Part shown: one piece after another, positions 25,207 through 34,861 of the stretch | Layout: the number at the start of each line of letters is the position of its first letter | How positions within the stretch are numbered: the stretch's first letter is position 1 | Source: an uncultured Alphaproteobacteria bacterium | GTDB taxonomy: Bacteria > Pseudomonadota > Alphaproteobacteria > HIMB59 > GCA-002718135 | Length of the DNA: 64,000 nucleotides | Assembly (NCBI GenBank): GCA_902514875.1 | Contig: CABXSY010000003.1 | Location: 44,364 to 108,363, forward strand | Direction: 5' to 3' | Program-made: the position numbers and the translations under genes | The notes under the pieces: model-generated | What the model was told of the DNA's origin: nothing | Databases searched by the model: none | The model's input: the letters and a program-made list of their open reading frames with translations, nothing else

Positions 25207-27841
25207 TAGTAGTATCTTGCTCTTTTATCTCGATTGCTTTTTCAAGATCAACAGAAACTAACTGTGATACACCTTTCTCAGGCATGGTAACACCAAATAA
25301 TCTATTTACTCTAGCCATTGTCATTCTATGGTGAGTTATAACCAAGAATTTTGTCGAAGAAGTTTTAGCTATTTCCTCAACTAATGAACAAAATCTATCT
25401 ACGTTAGTATCATCTAAGGGAGCATCAACCTCATCAAGTACACAAATTGGAGCAGGATTTGATAAGAATACAGCAAATAATAATGATAAGGCTGTAAGTG
25501 CCTGTTCACCACCTGAGAGGAGTGTCAAGTTTTGCAATTTTTTTCCTGGAGGGCTTGCAAATATTTCCAAACCTGCTTGAAGAGGATCTGATTCATCAGT
25601 AAATTTAAGGTAGGCTTTTCCGCCACCAAACAGTCTTACAAATAATTTTTGAAAATTTTCATTTACTATCCCGTAAGCTGCTAGTAATCTTTGTCTACCT
25701 TCTGTATTCAATGAATCAATAGCTTCTCTTAGTTTTGAAATTGCACTCAATAAGTCCCTTTGATCATTTTTAATTGTATTTACTTTTTCTTCTAGATCTT
25801 TTGCTTCCTTTTCAGCAAGTAGATTAACACCTCCTAAACGTTCTTGTTCAGCAATAAGTCTTTCTAATTTTTTTTCTAGATCCTCAGGTTCACCTAAAAT
25901 TTTGTTTGGATCAATTTCTCCAACATTATAAAGCTCATCTAGCTCTACACCCAATCTCTCTCTAACTTGCGTAGACAGTAATTTAATTGCTTCGTTAATT
26001 GTATTAATTTGACCCTCAGTTCTAATTCTTTCTTCTCTTAGTTCATTTAATTTAATTTCTTCTAATTTTAATTTTTTATTAATCTCATTAGCAGTTTGTT
26101 CTGTTTGACGAAGTTGCTCAGCAATTTGCTCATAAGAATTTTTATTTTCATTAATTAAATTTTGTATTTTTAATTTTTCACTTGATACATCTTCTGGAAC
26201 AGATTGAAGATTTGATAACTCAATAATTAATGAATTTTCCCTTGAATTTAGTTCTTCTATTCTTTGATTAGCTTTTTCAAATATATCATTCCATTGTTTT
26301 TCTTCAGCGCTTAATTGTTTAATTCTTCTATTTTTAAGCTGGTCTAATATTGCTTTAGTAGAATTATTTTGTTTACCTTTAGAAACATATCCATCCCACC
26401 TCCAAATTTCTCCTAATTTACTTACTAATATTTGACCTGGTTTTAGCCCTTTTTGAATTTCTAAAACATTTTCTTTATTTTCAATTAATCCAACAAATTC
26501 TAACTTCTTTTTCAGATTATCTGGGGCTTTAATCAAAGATGAAAATTTTGTAATTTTTGAATTAAAGGAAGAGTCTACCACATCTAATTTTCTCCAAAAA
26601 ATACTTTGTTCTTGATCGATAGATGCAATTAACTCATCTGAAAAGACTGCAGCAATTGCTTGTTCAAGACCATCTTCAAAGTCTAGATAATCAATTATTG
26701 GATTGTTATTTTTTTTATTAGATACATTTTCATTATTAAGATCCTCATCAGTCTGAATAAAAAGATCACCTTGTTGTTTTAAAAGTATTGATTTCTCTTC
26801 TTGAACTCTTTCAAGATTTTGTTTTGCATCTTCATATAAAAATTTTTCTCTATTTATATCATTTTTAATTTGCTCTATTCGGACTTTTGTCTCGTCCACT
26901 GCAATATTTGCTCTTTCAATTTCTTTTTCTTGATTTTCTAAACTAATAGAATATTTTTGAAGTTCAGCTGCAACCTTACTTTCTTGAAGCCTAAGGTTTG
27001 GAAGACTTTCTTGAACTTTTTCAAGCTCTACATTTATTTGAGCAACAACTTGTGTTTGATCATTTACAACATTTGTTTCAGATTGAACTTTTATATTAGT
27101 GTTTTTTAATTTATCTTTTTCATCAATCCATTTTTTATAAAATAATCTTGCCCTTGCCTTTGTTATATCTTTTTGAATGTACTTATATCTCTCAGCTTGT
27201 TTAGATTGTTTCTTTAATATTGTGAGTTGTTCATCTTGTGCTTTTAATACGTCCTTTACACGCTCTAAATTATTTTCAGTAGCATTTAATCGCAATTCAG
27301 CTTCATGTCGTCTTGAATGAAGGCCAGTAATTCCTGCAGCTTCTTCCAGTAAAGTCCTTCTTTGCTCTGGCTTAGCCGCTATGATTGCACCAACTCTTCC
27401 TTGACTGACCATTGATGTTGAACGAGCTCCTGTTGCTGCATCAGCAAATAGTAATTGTACATCCTTTAATCGCACCTCTTTGCCATTCACTCTATATTCC
27501 GAGCCCTCACCACGCCAAATTCTTCTAGTAACTTCAATAGTGTCATTTTCATTGAAAATACTTGGTGCTTTTCTTGCTTTATTATCTAAATCTATGGTAA
27601 CTTCAGCAATATCCCATGCTGGTCTATCATCTGTCCCATTAAAGATAACATCGTCTAATTCGCTTCCTCGCATTTGTTTAGGAGAAAGTTCGCCCATAAC
27701 AAACCTAAAAGCCTCTACAAGGTTAGATTTACCACATCCATTAGGACCAACAATACCTGTCAAACCATTTTCAATCAAAATTTCTGTTGGTTCAACAAAA
27801 GACTTAAAGCCTTTGACTTTAAGGGTCCTAAAATTAATCAT
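25196..27841 (-). CDS. smc: Chromosome segregation ATPase SMC, short-armed form
   Basis: 881 aa, shorter than the roughly 1150 aa usual in alphaproteobacteria. The head is complete: KGFKSF and Walker A GPNGCGKSN near residues 33-41, ABC signature LLSGGEQAL and Walker B ICVLDEVDAPLDD near the C-terminus. A compact hinge covers about residues 375-490, ending in a WRWDGYVSKGK stretch typical of alphaproteobacterial SMC. The coiled-coil arms (about 170-360 and 505-740) account for the missing length. The dimer loads onto and organises the chromosome. No scpA/scpB genes are nearby. Sits between the dsbA-like gene and atpI, a conserved alphaproteobacterial position. Confidence 0.9.
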   Translation of the reverse strand: MINFRTLKVKGFKSFVEPTEILIENGLTGIVGPNGCGKSNLVEAFRFVMGELSPKQMRGSELDDVIFNGTDDRPAWDIAEVTIDLDNKARKAPSIFNENDTIEVTRRIWRGEGSEYRVNGKEVRLKDVQLLFADAATGARSTSMVSQGRVGAIIAAKPEQRRTLLEEAAGITGLHSRRHEAELRLNATENNLERVKDVLKAQDEQLTILKKQSKQAERYKYIQKDITKARARLFYKKWIDEKDKLKNTNIKVQSETNVVNDQTQVVAQINVELEKVQESLPNLRLQESKVAAELQKYSISLENQEKEIERANIAVDETKVRIEQIKNDINREKFLYEDAKQNLERVQEEKSILLKQQGDLFIQTDEDLNNENVSNKKNNNPIIDYLDFEDGLEQAIAAVFSDELIASIDQEQSIFWRKLDVVDSSFNSKITKFSSLIKAPDNLKKKLEFVGLIENKENVLEIQKGLKPGQILVSKLGEIWRWDGYVSKGKQNNSTKAILDQLKNRRIKQLSAEEKQWNDIFEKANQRIEELNSRENSLIIELSNLQSVPEDVSSEKLKIQNLINENKNSYEQIAEQLRQTEQTANEINKKLKLEEIKLNELREERIRTEGQINTINEAIKLLSTQVRERLGVELDELYNVGEIDPNKILGEPEDLEKKLERLIAEQERLGGVNLLAEKEAKDLEEKVNTIKNDQRDLLSAISKLREAIDSLNTEGRQRLLAAYGIVNENFQKLFVRLFGGGKAYLKFTDESDPLQAGLEIFASPPGKKLQNLTLLSGGEQALTALSLLFAVFLSNPAPICVLDEVDAPLDDTNVDRFCSLVEEIAKTSSTKFLVITHHRMTMARVNRLFGVTMPEKGVSQLVSVDLEKAIEIKEQDTTNEI

Positions 27842-27844
27842 CTA

Positions 27845-28456
27845 TTATTGTGATAATATTTTATCGATGATTTGTCTAAACTCTTTTATGTTTTTATTCC
27901 CGGAATATAGAACTCCATTAACAATGAATGACGGTGTGGAACCAATCTTATATTCTCTTTGTGCTTCCATTACACCCTCAAGTAATTGATTCTCTAAATC
28001 TACATTACCTAAACATTCATCAAAATCACTTTGTTGCATACCGCCACTTTGCATAATTTTGTATAACTCAGATCTTGTTTTAGAATGATCTCTGTTAACC
28101 CAGTTATTTTGCAGTTTATAAAGACCATTCATATAATCATATCTTACATCTTCCGGGACACACCTTAAAATCATACTTCCAGCAAGGGCAGGATAATTGA
28201 AGGGAAAATCACGAAAAATAAACTTAACTTTACCAGTATCAATGAACTCTTTTTTTAACTCTGCTAGAGTATCATTATGAAAATCAGCACAGTGACTACA
28301 AGACATAGAAGCATATTCTATAATTGTGATTGGAGCATTTTCTTCCCCAATATAAAAATCATTATCTTTAACATCCAGTATTGAGTTTTCTGCTGCTTTG
28401 GCATTAATAAAAAGTAGTGATAGTATAATAGATATAAATAAAATTTTGATTTTCAT
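27845..28456 (-). CDS. DsbA-family periplasmic thiol-disulfide oxidoreductase
   Basis: 203 aa with a signal peptide (about residues 1-21, AKA-A cleavage). Thioredoxin-fold active site C53-S-H-C56 and a cis-Pro loop in GSTPSFIVNG. Resembles the DsbA/BdbD-like proteins that often sit beside smc in alphaproteobacteria. Introduces or isomerises disulfides in exported proteins; the secreted four-cysteine protein at 41919 is one possible client. Touches the DUF721 gene by one base. Confidence 0.88.
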   Translation of the reverse strand: MKIKILFISIILSLLFINAKAAENSILDVKDNDFYIGEENAPITIIEYASMSCSHCADFHNDTLAELKKEFIDTGKVKFIFRDFPFNYPALAGSMILRCVPEDVRYDYMNGLYKLQNNWVNRDHSKTRSELYKIMQSGGMQQSDFDECLGNVDLENQLLEGVMEAQREYKIGSTPSFIVNGVLYSGNKNIKEFRQIIDKILSQ

Positions 28457-28977
28457 TATTTGTCCTCAGTTGTAATTTTATTACCTAAATTTAATAGTGA
28501 TTTCTTCAAATCAGAATTTTGAAATTCTTTAATGTTTTGCTTAACAAATTCTATGTCTTCTTTATCTATTTGTTTTTTCTTAATTTGTTTCATATGAGTA
28601 TTTTTAGGTATGTAATTTTGTTGAATTCTCAAGTCAATTATAGCTTTATAGCCAAAATAAGTATTAATTTTTTCAATAATAGTGTCTTTAAAGTGTTGAA
28701 ATTCAATGGCTGCTGCTGGAGCAACACTTATATTTAGATAATTTTTATATACTGTCTCACCTAAATCATTTTCGAAATCACGCACCCTTGAAACATTTAA
28801 CGGCTCTGAGTATTCTTTAAAATAACTACCAGCAATTTCCGGCCATTTAGAGTTAATTATAAATTCTGTTCGATTATAATTAGAGGAAAATTTTCTATTA
28901 ACCTTCCTAAGAGTATCGCCAATAGATTGTGGAACAAATGTTCTTTTTTGCTTTATATTTTTTTTGTCCATATGCAT
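28456..28977 (-). CDS. DUF721 (DciA-like) protein
   Basis: 173 aa from the ATG at 28977; an upstream in-frame start would run across the mutY promoter and start codon, so it is rejected, and the ATG at 28971 is an alternative. The core with IGDTLRKV, a SKWPEIAGSYF stretch and LNISVAPAAA matches DUF721/DciA, a family linked to DnaB helicase loading in many bacteria. Its C-terminal tail is Lys-rich. Divergent from mutY across about 33 bp and coupled to the dsbA-like gene. Confidence 0.75.
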   Translation of the reverse strand: MHMDKKNIKQKRTFVPQSIGDTLRKVNRKFSSNYNRTEFIINSKWPEIAGSYFKEYSEPLNVSRVRDFENDLGETVYKNYLNISVAPAAAIEFQHFKDTIIEKINTYFGYKAIIDLRIQQNYIPKNTHMKQIKKKQIDKEDIEFVKQNIKEFQNSDLKKSLLNLGNKITTEDK

Positions 28978-29010
28978 AAATAATTTATAGTACCTAAATA
29001 TGAAAGCAAT

Positions 29011-30060
29011 ATGTTTAAACACGAAACACAAGTAATAAAGTTTTTGCTTCAATGGTACTCCGTGAATGCCAGAAATTTACCGTGGCGGAAGAAAAATAAT
29101 CTAAATTTACCTGATCCATACTTTGTGTTTGTAAGTGAATATATGCTCCAACAAACAACAGTAAATACCGTAAAAAATAAATTTAATGATTTTATTTTAA
29201 AATGGCCTTCACTAAATAAATTAGCGCAAACTTCAGAGCCAAACATTTTAAAGTTCTGGTCAGGCCTTGGTTATTATTCAAGAGCAAGAAATTTATTAAA
29301 GTCTGCAAAAATAATTCATAAAAATTTTAAAAATAACATACCAAAAACTTATGACGAACTCATCCAACTTCCTGGTATTGGAGATTACACAGCAAAAGCA
29401 ATTCTTGGAATAGGATTTAATCAATCAGTTATGCCACTTGATGCTAATATTGAGAGAATTTTGGTTAGGTTATATGCTATCGATAAACCAATTAATAAAG
29501 TCAAAAATAAACTTAAAGATTTGGGAAATAAATTCATCTCAGATAAATACTCTTCAAATTTAATTCAGTCTTTTATGGATTACGGATCAGAGATCTGTCT
29601 TCCAAGAAAACCTAAATGTAATATTTGTGGAATTAATAAATTTTGCCAATCATATAAAAAAAATTTACAGCAAAAAATTCCTTTTAAACTAAAAAAGAAA
29701 ACTACAAAGCCTATAAAATATACAAGAGCGTATGTAATTGTGAATGAAAAGAATGAAATCCTTGTGCGAAGTAGGCCAAATAAAGGAATGTTGGCCTCTA
29801 TGCTTGAAGTACCAAATGATGTCTGGGTTAAAAATAAGAAATTATTAACCACTGATCAAGATATACAAAAAATAAAAACAAAATTACATTCTAAAGGCTC
29901 ATTTGAATATTCATTTAGTCATTTTGATTTAGAAACAGAAATTTTTTATGGCAATGTTAAAAAAGCAAAACTATCAAAAAGTAATTGGATAAAGAAATCT
30001 TCTTATTCTAGCTCTAGAATGCCAACTGTGATGAAAAAAATAGTAGATATAGCAGTATAA
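29011..30060 (+). CDS. mutY: A/G-specific adenine DNA glycosylase
   Basis: 349 aa. Helix-hairpin-helix LPGIGDYTAKAI near residues 117-128 followed by the catalytic Asp in LDANIERIL; the EYMLQQTTV stretch with catalytic Glu lies near residue 37. The [4Fe-4S] ligands C196-x6-C203-x2-C206-x5-C212 are intact. The C-terminal third is a NUDIX-like domain that recognises 8-oxoG. Removes A paired with 8-oxoG. Converges with purQ with a single-base gap. Confidence 0.93.
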   Translation: MFKHETQVIKFLLQWYSVNARNLPWRKKNNLNLPDPYFVFVSEYMLQQTTVNTVKNKFNDFILKWPSLNKLAQTSEPNILKFWSGLGYYSRARNLLKSAKIIHKNFKNNIPKTYDELIQLPGIGDYTAKAILGIGFNQSVMPLDANIERILVRLYAIDKPINKVKNKLKDLGNKFISDKYSSNLIQSFMDYGSEICLPRKPKCNICGINKFCQSYKKNLQQKIPFKLKKKTTKPIKYTRAYVIVNEKNEILVRSRPNKGMLASMLEVPNDVWVKNKKLLTTDQDIQKIKTKLHSKGSFEYSFSHFDLETEIFYGNVKKAKLSKSNWIKKSSYSSSRMPTVMKKIVDIAV

Positions 30061-30061
30061 T

Positions 30062-30826
30062 TTATGCAAAGAATTTTTTTGCGTTCATAAAAATTTTATA
30101 TCCATCCGCAAATTTTTTTAAGGTTTTACTCTGCCAATTGGGAATATGATAATGATAAAATGCTCTTTCAGGATGAGGCATCATTGCAAGAACATTCCCA
30201 TTTTGATTAGTTAGTGCAGCGATATCATCTTTAGATCCATTCGGATTAAAAGGAAATTGACCTTTTGCTAATTTTTTATGATGATTAATGTATTGCAAAC
30301 CAATAAGGTTATTAGCTTTGATACTTTTTAGTAGATTAATAGGTATCATAAATTGCCCTTCTTGATGGGCAACAGGTAAGTTCAGCGTACTAATATTTTT
30401 TAGCCATGGTGATTTATTATTACTTACTTTTATATCAACCCATCGACACTCATAACTACCAGATTTATTTTCAATCAATGCTACTTCTGGATCTTTTTTA
30501 TTTAGGCTTGGAACTAATCCAAGATTAATTAATATTTGGCATCCATTACAAATACCTATGATTAATTTATCTTTTAATGAAAAATCTGTTAGTTGATCAT
30601 ACAAGTTGGTCATAATTTTTTTCGCCATTGCATTTCCTGAACCTGTATCATCACCATAAGAAAAACCACCAGGTATAGCGAATACTTGATAGTTATTTAG
30701 TTGTTTAGGATTTTGAATCAGATCATTAATATGAATAATTTTTCCTTTAAATCCTACTACTTCAAATGCATGTAGTGTTTCATTTTCACAATTAATACCA
30801 TAACCTGACAAGACTAATACGTTCAT
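30062..30826 (-). CDS. purQ: Phosphoribosylformylglycinamidine synthase glutaminase subunit
   Basis: 254 aa class I glutamine amidotransferase. Nucleophile Cys in GICNGCQIL near residue 94, GGFSYGDDTGSG near residue 54, and the His/Glu of the triad in MPHPERAFYHYH near the C-terminus. Feeds ammonia to PurL for FGAM formation. Overlaps the purL stop by four bases (ATGA), so the two are coupled. The ~250-aa form is longer than the ~225 aa PurQ that partners small PurL. Confidence 0.92.
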   Translation of the reverse strand: MNVLVLSGYGINCENETLHAFEVVGFKGKIIHINDLIQNPKQLNNYQVFAIPGGFSYGDDTGSGNAMAKKIMTNLYDQLTDFSLKDKLIIGICNGCQILINLGLVPSLNKKDPEVALIENKSGSYECRWVDIKVSNNKSPWLKNISTLNLPVAHQEGQFMIPINLLKSIKANNLIGLQYINHHKKLAKGQFPFNPNGSKDDIAALTNQNGNVLAMMPHPERAFYHYHIPNWQSKTLKKFADGYKIFMNAKKFFA

Positions 30827-33753
30827 AGCCCTTTAATTTTTTGTTTGTATGACTTAGCAAAATCTGAAATTTTACCCCTCATAATTTTTTTGTTATCTTT
30901 AAACTCAATTATATCTGAGCCCGTACATTTACCAATAATTGTATAATCAGAAGCTTTAAATATTTTTTTAAAATTGGCTAACTTATTTTTTTTCAAAGAA
31001 ACAAGAATTCTGCTTTGTGTTTCAGAAAATAAAAATTGGTCAACTGAGATTTTATTTTTAAGTTTTAAATCAATGGTAAAACCTTTCTTTGAAGCAATTG
31101 CCATCTTTGTAACTGCAATTCCAATTCCACCCAAATCTATTCCAATTGCAGAATTTATAATTCCGAGTTTATTAGCTTTTTCAAAATTTCTATATGTGCG
31201 AAGTGCATTCTTGCTATTTACATCTGGATTTTTTGATTTTTCATAACCTATAATTTTGGAATAAACACTATCCTGTAATTCATTACGGGTAGCTCCTAAA
31301 ACTAAAAGTATATCACCATCATCTGGTATTATTTTAGTTAAGTGTGAAATTTTATTTACCACTCCAATAGAAGAAATAAGCAATGTTGGAGGTATTGAAA
31401 TTTTTACTGATTTTCCAGTTTTATCAAAACCTTTAAAATCATTAAACATACTATCTTTTCCTGAAATAAAAGGTGTTTGGTAAGCAACTGCATAATCATA
31501 ACAAGCTTTTGCTGCTTCTTTCAATTGATATAAGCGATCAGGTTCATCCGAGCTGCACCAACAAAAGTTATCAAGAATTGCAATTTTTTTTGAGTTGGCA
31601 CCACTTACAATTAAATTTTTATATGCTGTATCAATAGAGCACCCAGCCATATCATAAGGATTTGTTTCGGCGTACTGAGGATATGCAGCTTGAGAAAGAG
31701 CTATTGATTTTTCATCATCAAATAGAGGTTTAATAGCAGTAGCATTTCCAAAAACTCTGCCTTCGCCTTGTAATGGTTTTATAATGGAGGTTGCTTGTAC
31801 TTCGTGATCATATTGCGTGGCTATAAATTCTTTTGATACAATATTTGGACTAGAGAGGAGTTTATGTAATTTATCTATTAAGGAACTTTTTTTAATTATT
31901 TTTTTCTTTTCTTTTTTAATTTTTGGAAAAGATGTTTTTAAATTTAATTTAGGATAACCTTCATGAAGAAATTCCATATCTAAATTGAGAATTTCAGTTT
32001 TATTGTATTTTACTATGGCTTTTTCTTTTTTAATAAACTTACCAATTATTGTTGCTTCCACACCTCTTGCATTAAATCTCTTAATAACTTTTTTTACATT
32101 CTTTGGAGGTACTGCTAGTGTCATTCTTTCTTGTGATTCAGAAACCCAAATCTCCCAAGGATATAAACCATTATATTTGAGAGGAATTTTTTCAAGATTA
32201 ACTATAAAACCACCGCTCTCTTTTGCCATTTCTCCAATTGATGATGATAATCCTCCCGCCCCATTATCTGTTATGCTTGAGTAAAGATTTTCATCACGCA
32301 ATTCTCTAATGATGACATCAGACATTTTCTTTTGTGTTATTGGATCACCAATTTGTACGGCAGAAACCGGACTATTAGGATCTAACTCTTCCGATGAAAA
32401 TGTTGCACCGTGAATACCATCTTTTCCCACTCTGCCTCCAGCCATTAGTATAATATCTCCTGGATTAGCTTTCTTCTTATGTGATAATTTTCCTTTTATT
32501 TTTTTTGGAATAATCCCAACTGTGCCACAAAACACAAGAGGCTTTCCAGCAAACCGATCATCAAAATACACATTACCTTGAGGGGTAGGGATACCTGAAC
32601 AATTTCCTCCAACTCTAACACCACTGATAATACCTTTAGCAATAAAATTTGCTGGAAGCATTGGATCCTTACTATTTTTTTGACGATACAATTGATAATT
32701 TTTATTTGGGTCTGCTAAATAATATGCATACGTATTAGCTATAGGTTTTGCTCCTTTTCCAAATCCAAGACAATCCCTATTAACACCAACAATTCCTGTG
32801 ATTGCACCACCAAATGGATCTAAGGCTGAAGGCGTATTATGTGTTTCAACTTTATGACAAATAATCCAATCTTTATTAAATTCTATTCCGCCGGCATTAT
32901 CCGTAAAAAGAGAAACACAAAAATTATCTTTTCTTAATTGAATAATTTTTTCAGTTGCGCCTTTAATGTATTTTTTAAATATACCTTCATGAATATCGTC
33001 AATCTTAGCTGAAAATATTTTGTGTTTACAATGTTCGGACCACGTCTGTGCTAATGTTTCAATTTCTACATCTGTTGGTTTACGTTTTATAGTGAAAAAA
33101 TAATTTCTTATGGCTTTTAAAGATTCTAGATCTAAGCCAAGTGTTCCCCTTCTAGATTTATCATTTTCTTCAATACCAAGTTTACCAATAAGACTGAGTT
33201 GATGATCAGAAATATTTAAATTAATTTCTTTTTTACTATATTTTTTTTTCGGTAATTTTACCTTTTCTATTTTAAATTGATTTTTTTTAAAATTATTTAA
33301 ATATTTTTTAAATGGATAAATCTTAATTGTTTGAATTAAGGGATTTGCTTCATTTTTAGATATTTTGGTAATATCTTCTTTTCTTCCTTTTATTAAAATA
33401 ATTTTTGTTGAACCAAGTTCAAAGCTTTTAAAACTACTTTTAAGATTATCTTTGATTATTTCTTTTACAGTTGTAGCAATATTATCAGTTACACCTGGTA
33501 AAAATTTTATTTCTACAACCCAGTTAAAATTACTATAACTAGATAAAACCTTATTTACATTTTTTTTTGTTAATATTGTTTGAGAAACGTCATTAGAAAT
33601 TAGTTTGCTTATTTTAGTAAACTTTTGATCATCAAGATTTCTCGAAAAGAAATATCCATTAATAATCTTAATAGATTTATTATTATGTTCTTTTTGTAGT
33701 GAACTTTCTTTCCCTGTCTTCTCAATGGAGAGAATTTGAATTGTATTTGTCAT
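30823..33753 (-). CDS. purL: Phosphoribosylformylglycinamidine synthase large subunit with PurS-like N-terminus
   Basis: 976 aa, about 240 aa longer than the small PurL that works with separate PurS. Residues about 75-150 contain a PurS-like strand pattern (VEIKFLPGVTDNI) and the linker leads into the usual PurL core: SEHCKHKIF near residue 242, ETHNTPSALDPFGG near 305, GGRVGKDGIHGATFSSEE and ITDNGAGGLSSS. No purS gene is near. So the subunit layout is fused PurS-PurL plus separate PurQ, unlike the common three-gene alphaproteobacterial set. Catalyses the ATP-dependent fourth step of purine synthesis. Confidence 0.9.
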   Translation of the reverse strand: MTNTIQILSIEKTGKESSLQKEHNNKSIKIINGYFFSRNLDDQKFTKISKLISNDVSQTILTKKNVNKVLSSYSNFNWVVEIKFLPGVTDNIATTVKEIIKDNLKSSFKSFELGSTKIILIKGRKEDITKISKNEANPLIQTIKIYPFKKYLNNFKKNQFKIEKVKLPKKKYSKKEINLNISDHQLSLIGKLGIEENDKSRRGTLGLDLESLKAIRNYFFTIKRKPTDVEIETLAQTWSEHCKHKIFSAKIDDIHEGIFKKYIKGATEKIIQLRKDNFCVSLFTDNAGGIEFNKDWIICHKVETHNTPSALDPFGGAITGIVGVNRDCLGFGKGAKPIANTYAYYLADPNKNYQLYRQKNSKDPMLPANFIAKGIISGVRVGGNCSGIPTPQGNVYFDDRFAGKPLVFCGTVGIIPKKIKGKLSHKKKANPGDIILMAGGRVGKDGIHGATFSSEELDPNSPVSAVQIGDPITQKKMSDVIIRELRDENLYSSITDNGAGGLSSSIGEMAKESGGFIVNLEKIPLKYNGLYPWEIWVSESQERMTLAVPPKNVKKVIKRFNARGVEATIIGKFIKKEKAIVKYNKTEILNLDMEFLHEGYPKLNLKTSFPKIKKEKKKIIKKSSLIDKLHKLLSSPNIVSKEFIATQYDHEVQATSIIKPLQGEGRVFGNATAIKPLFDDEKSIALSQAAYPQYAETNPYDMAGCSIDTAYKNLIVSGANSKKIAILDNFCWCSSDEPDRLYQLKEAAKACYDYAVAYQTPFISGKDSMFNDFKGFDKTGKSVKISIPPTLLISSIGVVNKISHLTKIIPDDGDILLVLGATRNELQDSVYSKIIGYEKSKNPDVNSKNALRTYRNFEKANKLGIINSAIGIDLGGIGIAVTKMAIASKKGFTIDLKLKNKISVDQFLFSETQSRILVSLKKNKLANFKKIFKASDYTIIGKCTGSDIIEFKDNKKIMRGKISDFAKSYKQKIKGL

Positions 33754-33826
33754 TATGAGTACGAATCAACTTAATTTACTATATTAATAGTTTACTCGTT
33801 AACGATTCGTTTAAAACTAATTAAAT
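33754..33826. promoter_or_regulatory. Divergent purL/purM promoter region with paired GANTC-containing motifs
   Basis: The 73-bp gap drives purL-purQ leftward and the purM operon rightward. A 7-bp inverted repeat flanks it: ACGAATC at 33761-33767 and GATTCGT at 33804-33810, each holding a GANTC site. A perfect palindrome CGTTAACG lies at 33797-33804. The symmetric placement near both starts suggests a shared operator, possibly methylation-sensitive. Confidence 0.45.
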
Positions 33827-34861
33827 ATGACAACATATAAAGAAGCAGGTGTTGATATAGAAAATACAGATGCCCTTGTTGAAGATATTTCTGAGCTAAG
33901 CAAATCAACAAACAGAAATGGAAATTTTGATAAAATTGGCGGATTTGCTGGAATTTTTGATCTTAAAAATTGTGGATATGAAGACCCTTTATTGGTGTCT
34001 GGAACAGATGGCATAGGGACAAAAATATTACTAGGGATTGAAACTGACATTTTAGATGGTTTGGGTCATGATCTCGTTGGTATGTGCCTTAATGATATTC
34101 TTTGCCATGGGGCAGAGCCATTATTTTTTTTAGATTACTACGCTTCTTCCAAGATTGATAAAAATTCTTTTTTAAAAATTATGAAAAGCATCACTGAAGC
34201 TTGCAAGATAAATAATTGCTCTCTTATTGGTGGTGAAACAGCAGAGATGCCTGGGCTTTATAAAAAAGACGATTTTGATTTTGCTGGATTTTGTGTTGGT
34301 GCAGTAGAGAGAAAAAAAATTCTACCTAAAAGAGATGTCATGAAAGAAGATGATCTTCTATATGGGATTAGATCTTCGGGCTTTCATTCAAATGGATATT
34401 CTCTCATTAGAAAAGTGTTAAAAGATAAAAATATAGATCTACATAAAAAAACAGAATTTAAATCATCTTACGAAACAAATGCAGCAGCCTTAATGGCACC
34501 AACAAAATTATATTTTCCTTTTTTAAAAAAAATTTTAACAACAAATATTATCAATGGTATTTCGCATATAACAGGTGGTGGTATTATTGGTAATGCACCA
34601 AGAATGCTATCTGAAAATTTGTCAGCAAAGATTGATAAAAAATTTATTTGTGATGATGAAATTTTCCTATGGTTTCAAAGTTTAGCCAACATTTCAGATG
34701 AAGAAATGTTGAAGACCTTTAATTGTGGATTAGGCTTGATAATGACTATTTCAAAAAATAATTACAAAGAATTTGAGCAATTAATAAAAGAAGAAAATTT
34801 AGATATTTTTGAAATTGGGAAAATAGAAATAAATAAATCATCAAGGTGCACAATTAGTTGA
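33827..34861 (+). CDS. purM: Phosphoribosylformylglycinamidine cyclo-ligase (AIR synthetase)
   Basis: 344 aa. TYKEAGVDIENTD opening, GFAGIFDL, SGTDGIGTK near residue 62, NDILCHGAEPLFFLDYYA near 93 and GGETAEMPGLY near 132 are textbook PurM signatures. Closes the imidazole ring to make AIR. First gene of the plus-strand purine operon and coupled to purN by a four-base overlap. Confidence 0.95.
   Translation: MTTYKEAGVDIENTDALVEDISELSKSTNRNGNFDKIGGFAGIFDLKNCGYEDPLLVSGTDGIGTKILLGIETDILDGLGHDLVGMCLNDILCHGAEPLFFLDYYASSKIDKNSFLKIMKSITEACKINNCSLIGGETAEMPGLYKKDDFDFAGFCVGAVERKKILPKRDVMKEDDLLYGIRSSGFHSNGYSLIRKVLKDKNIDLHKKTEFKSSYETNAAALMAPTKLYFPFLKKILTTNIINGISHITGGGIIGNAPRMLSENLSAKIDKKFICDDEIFLWFQSLANISDEEMLKTFNCGLGLIMTISKNNYKEFEQLIKEENLDIFEIGKIEINKSSRCTIS

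Noticed and set aside
28978..29052. N-terminal extension of the DUF721 protein
   Set aside because: It overlaps the mutY start on the other strand, and the extension is not like the family.
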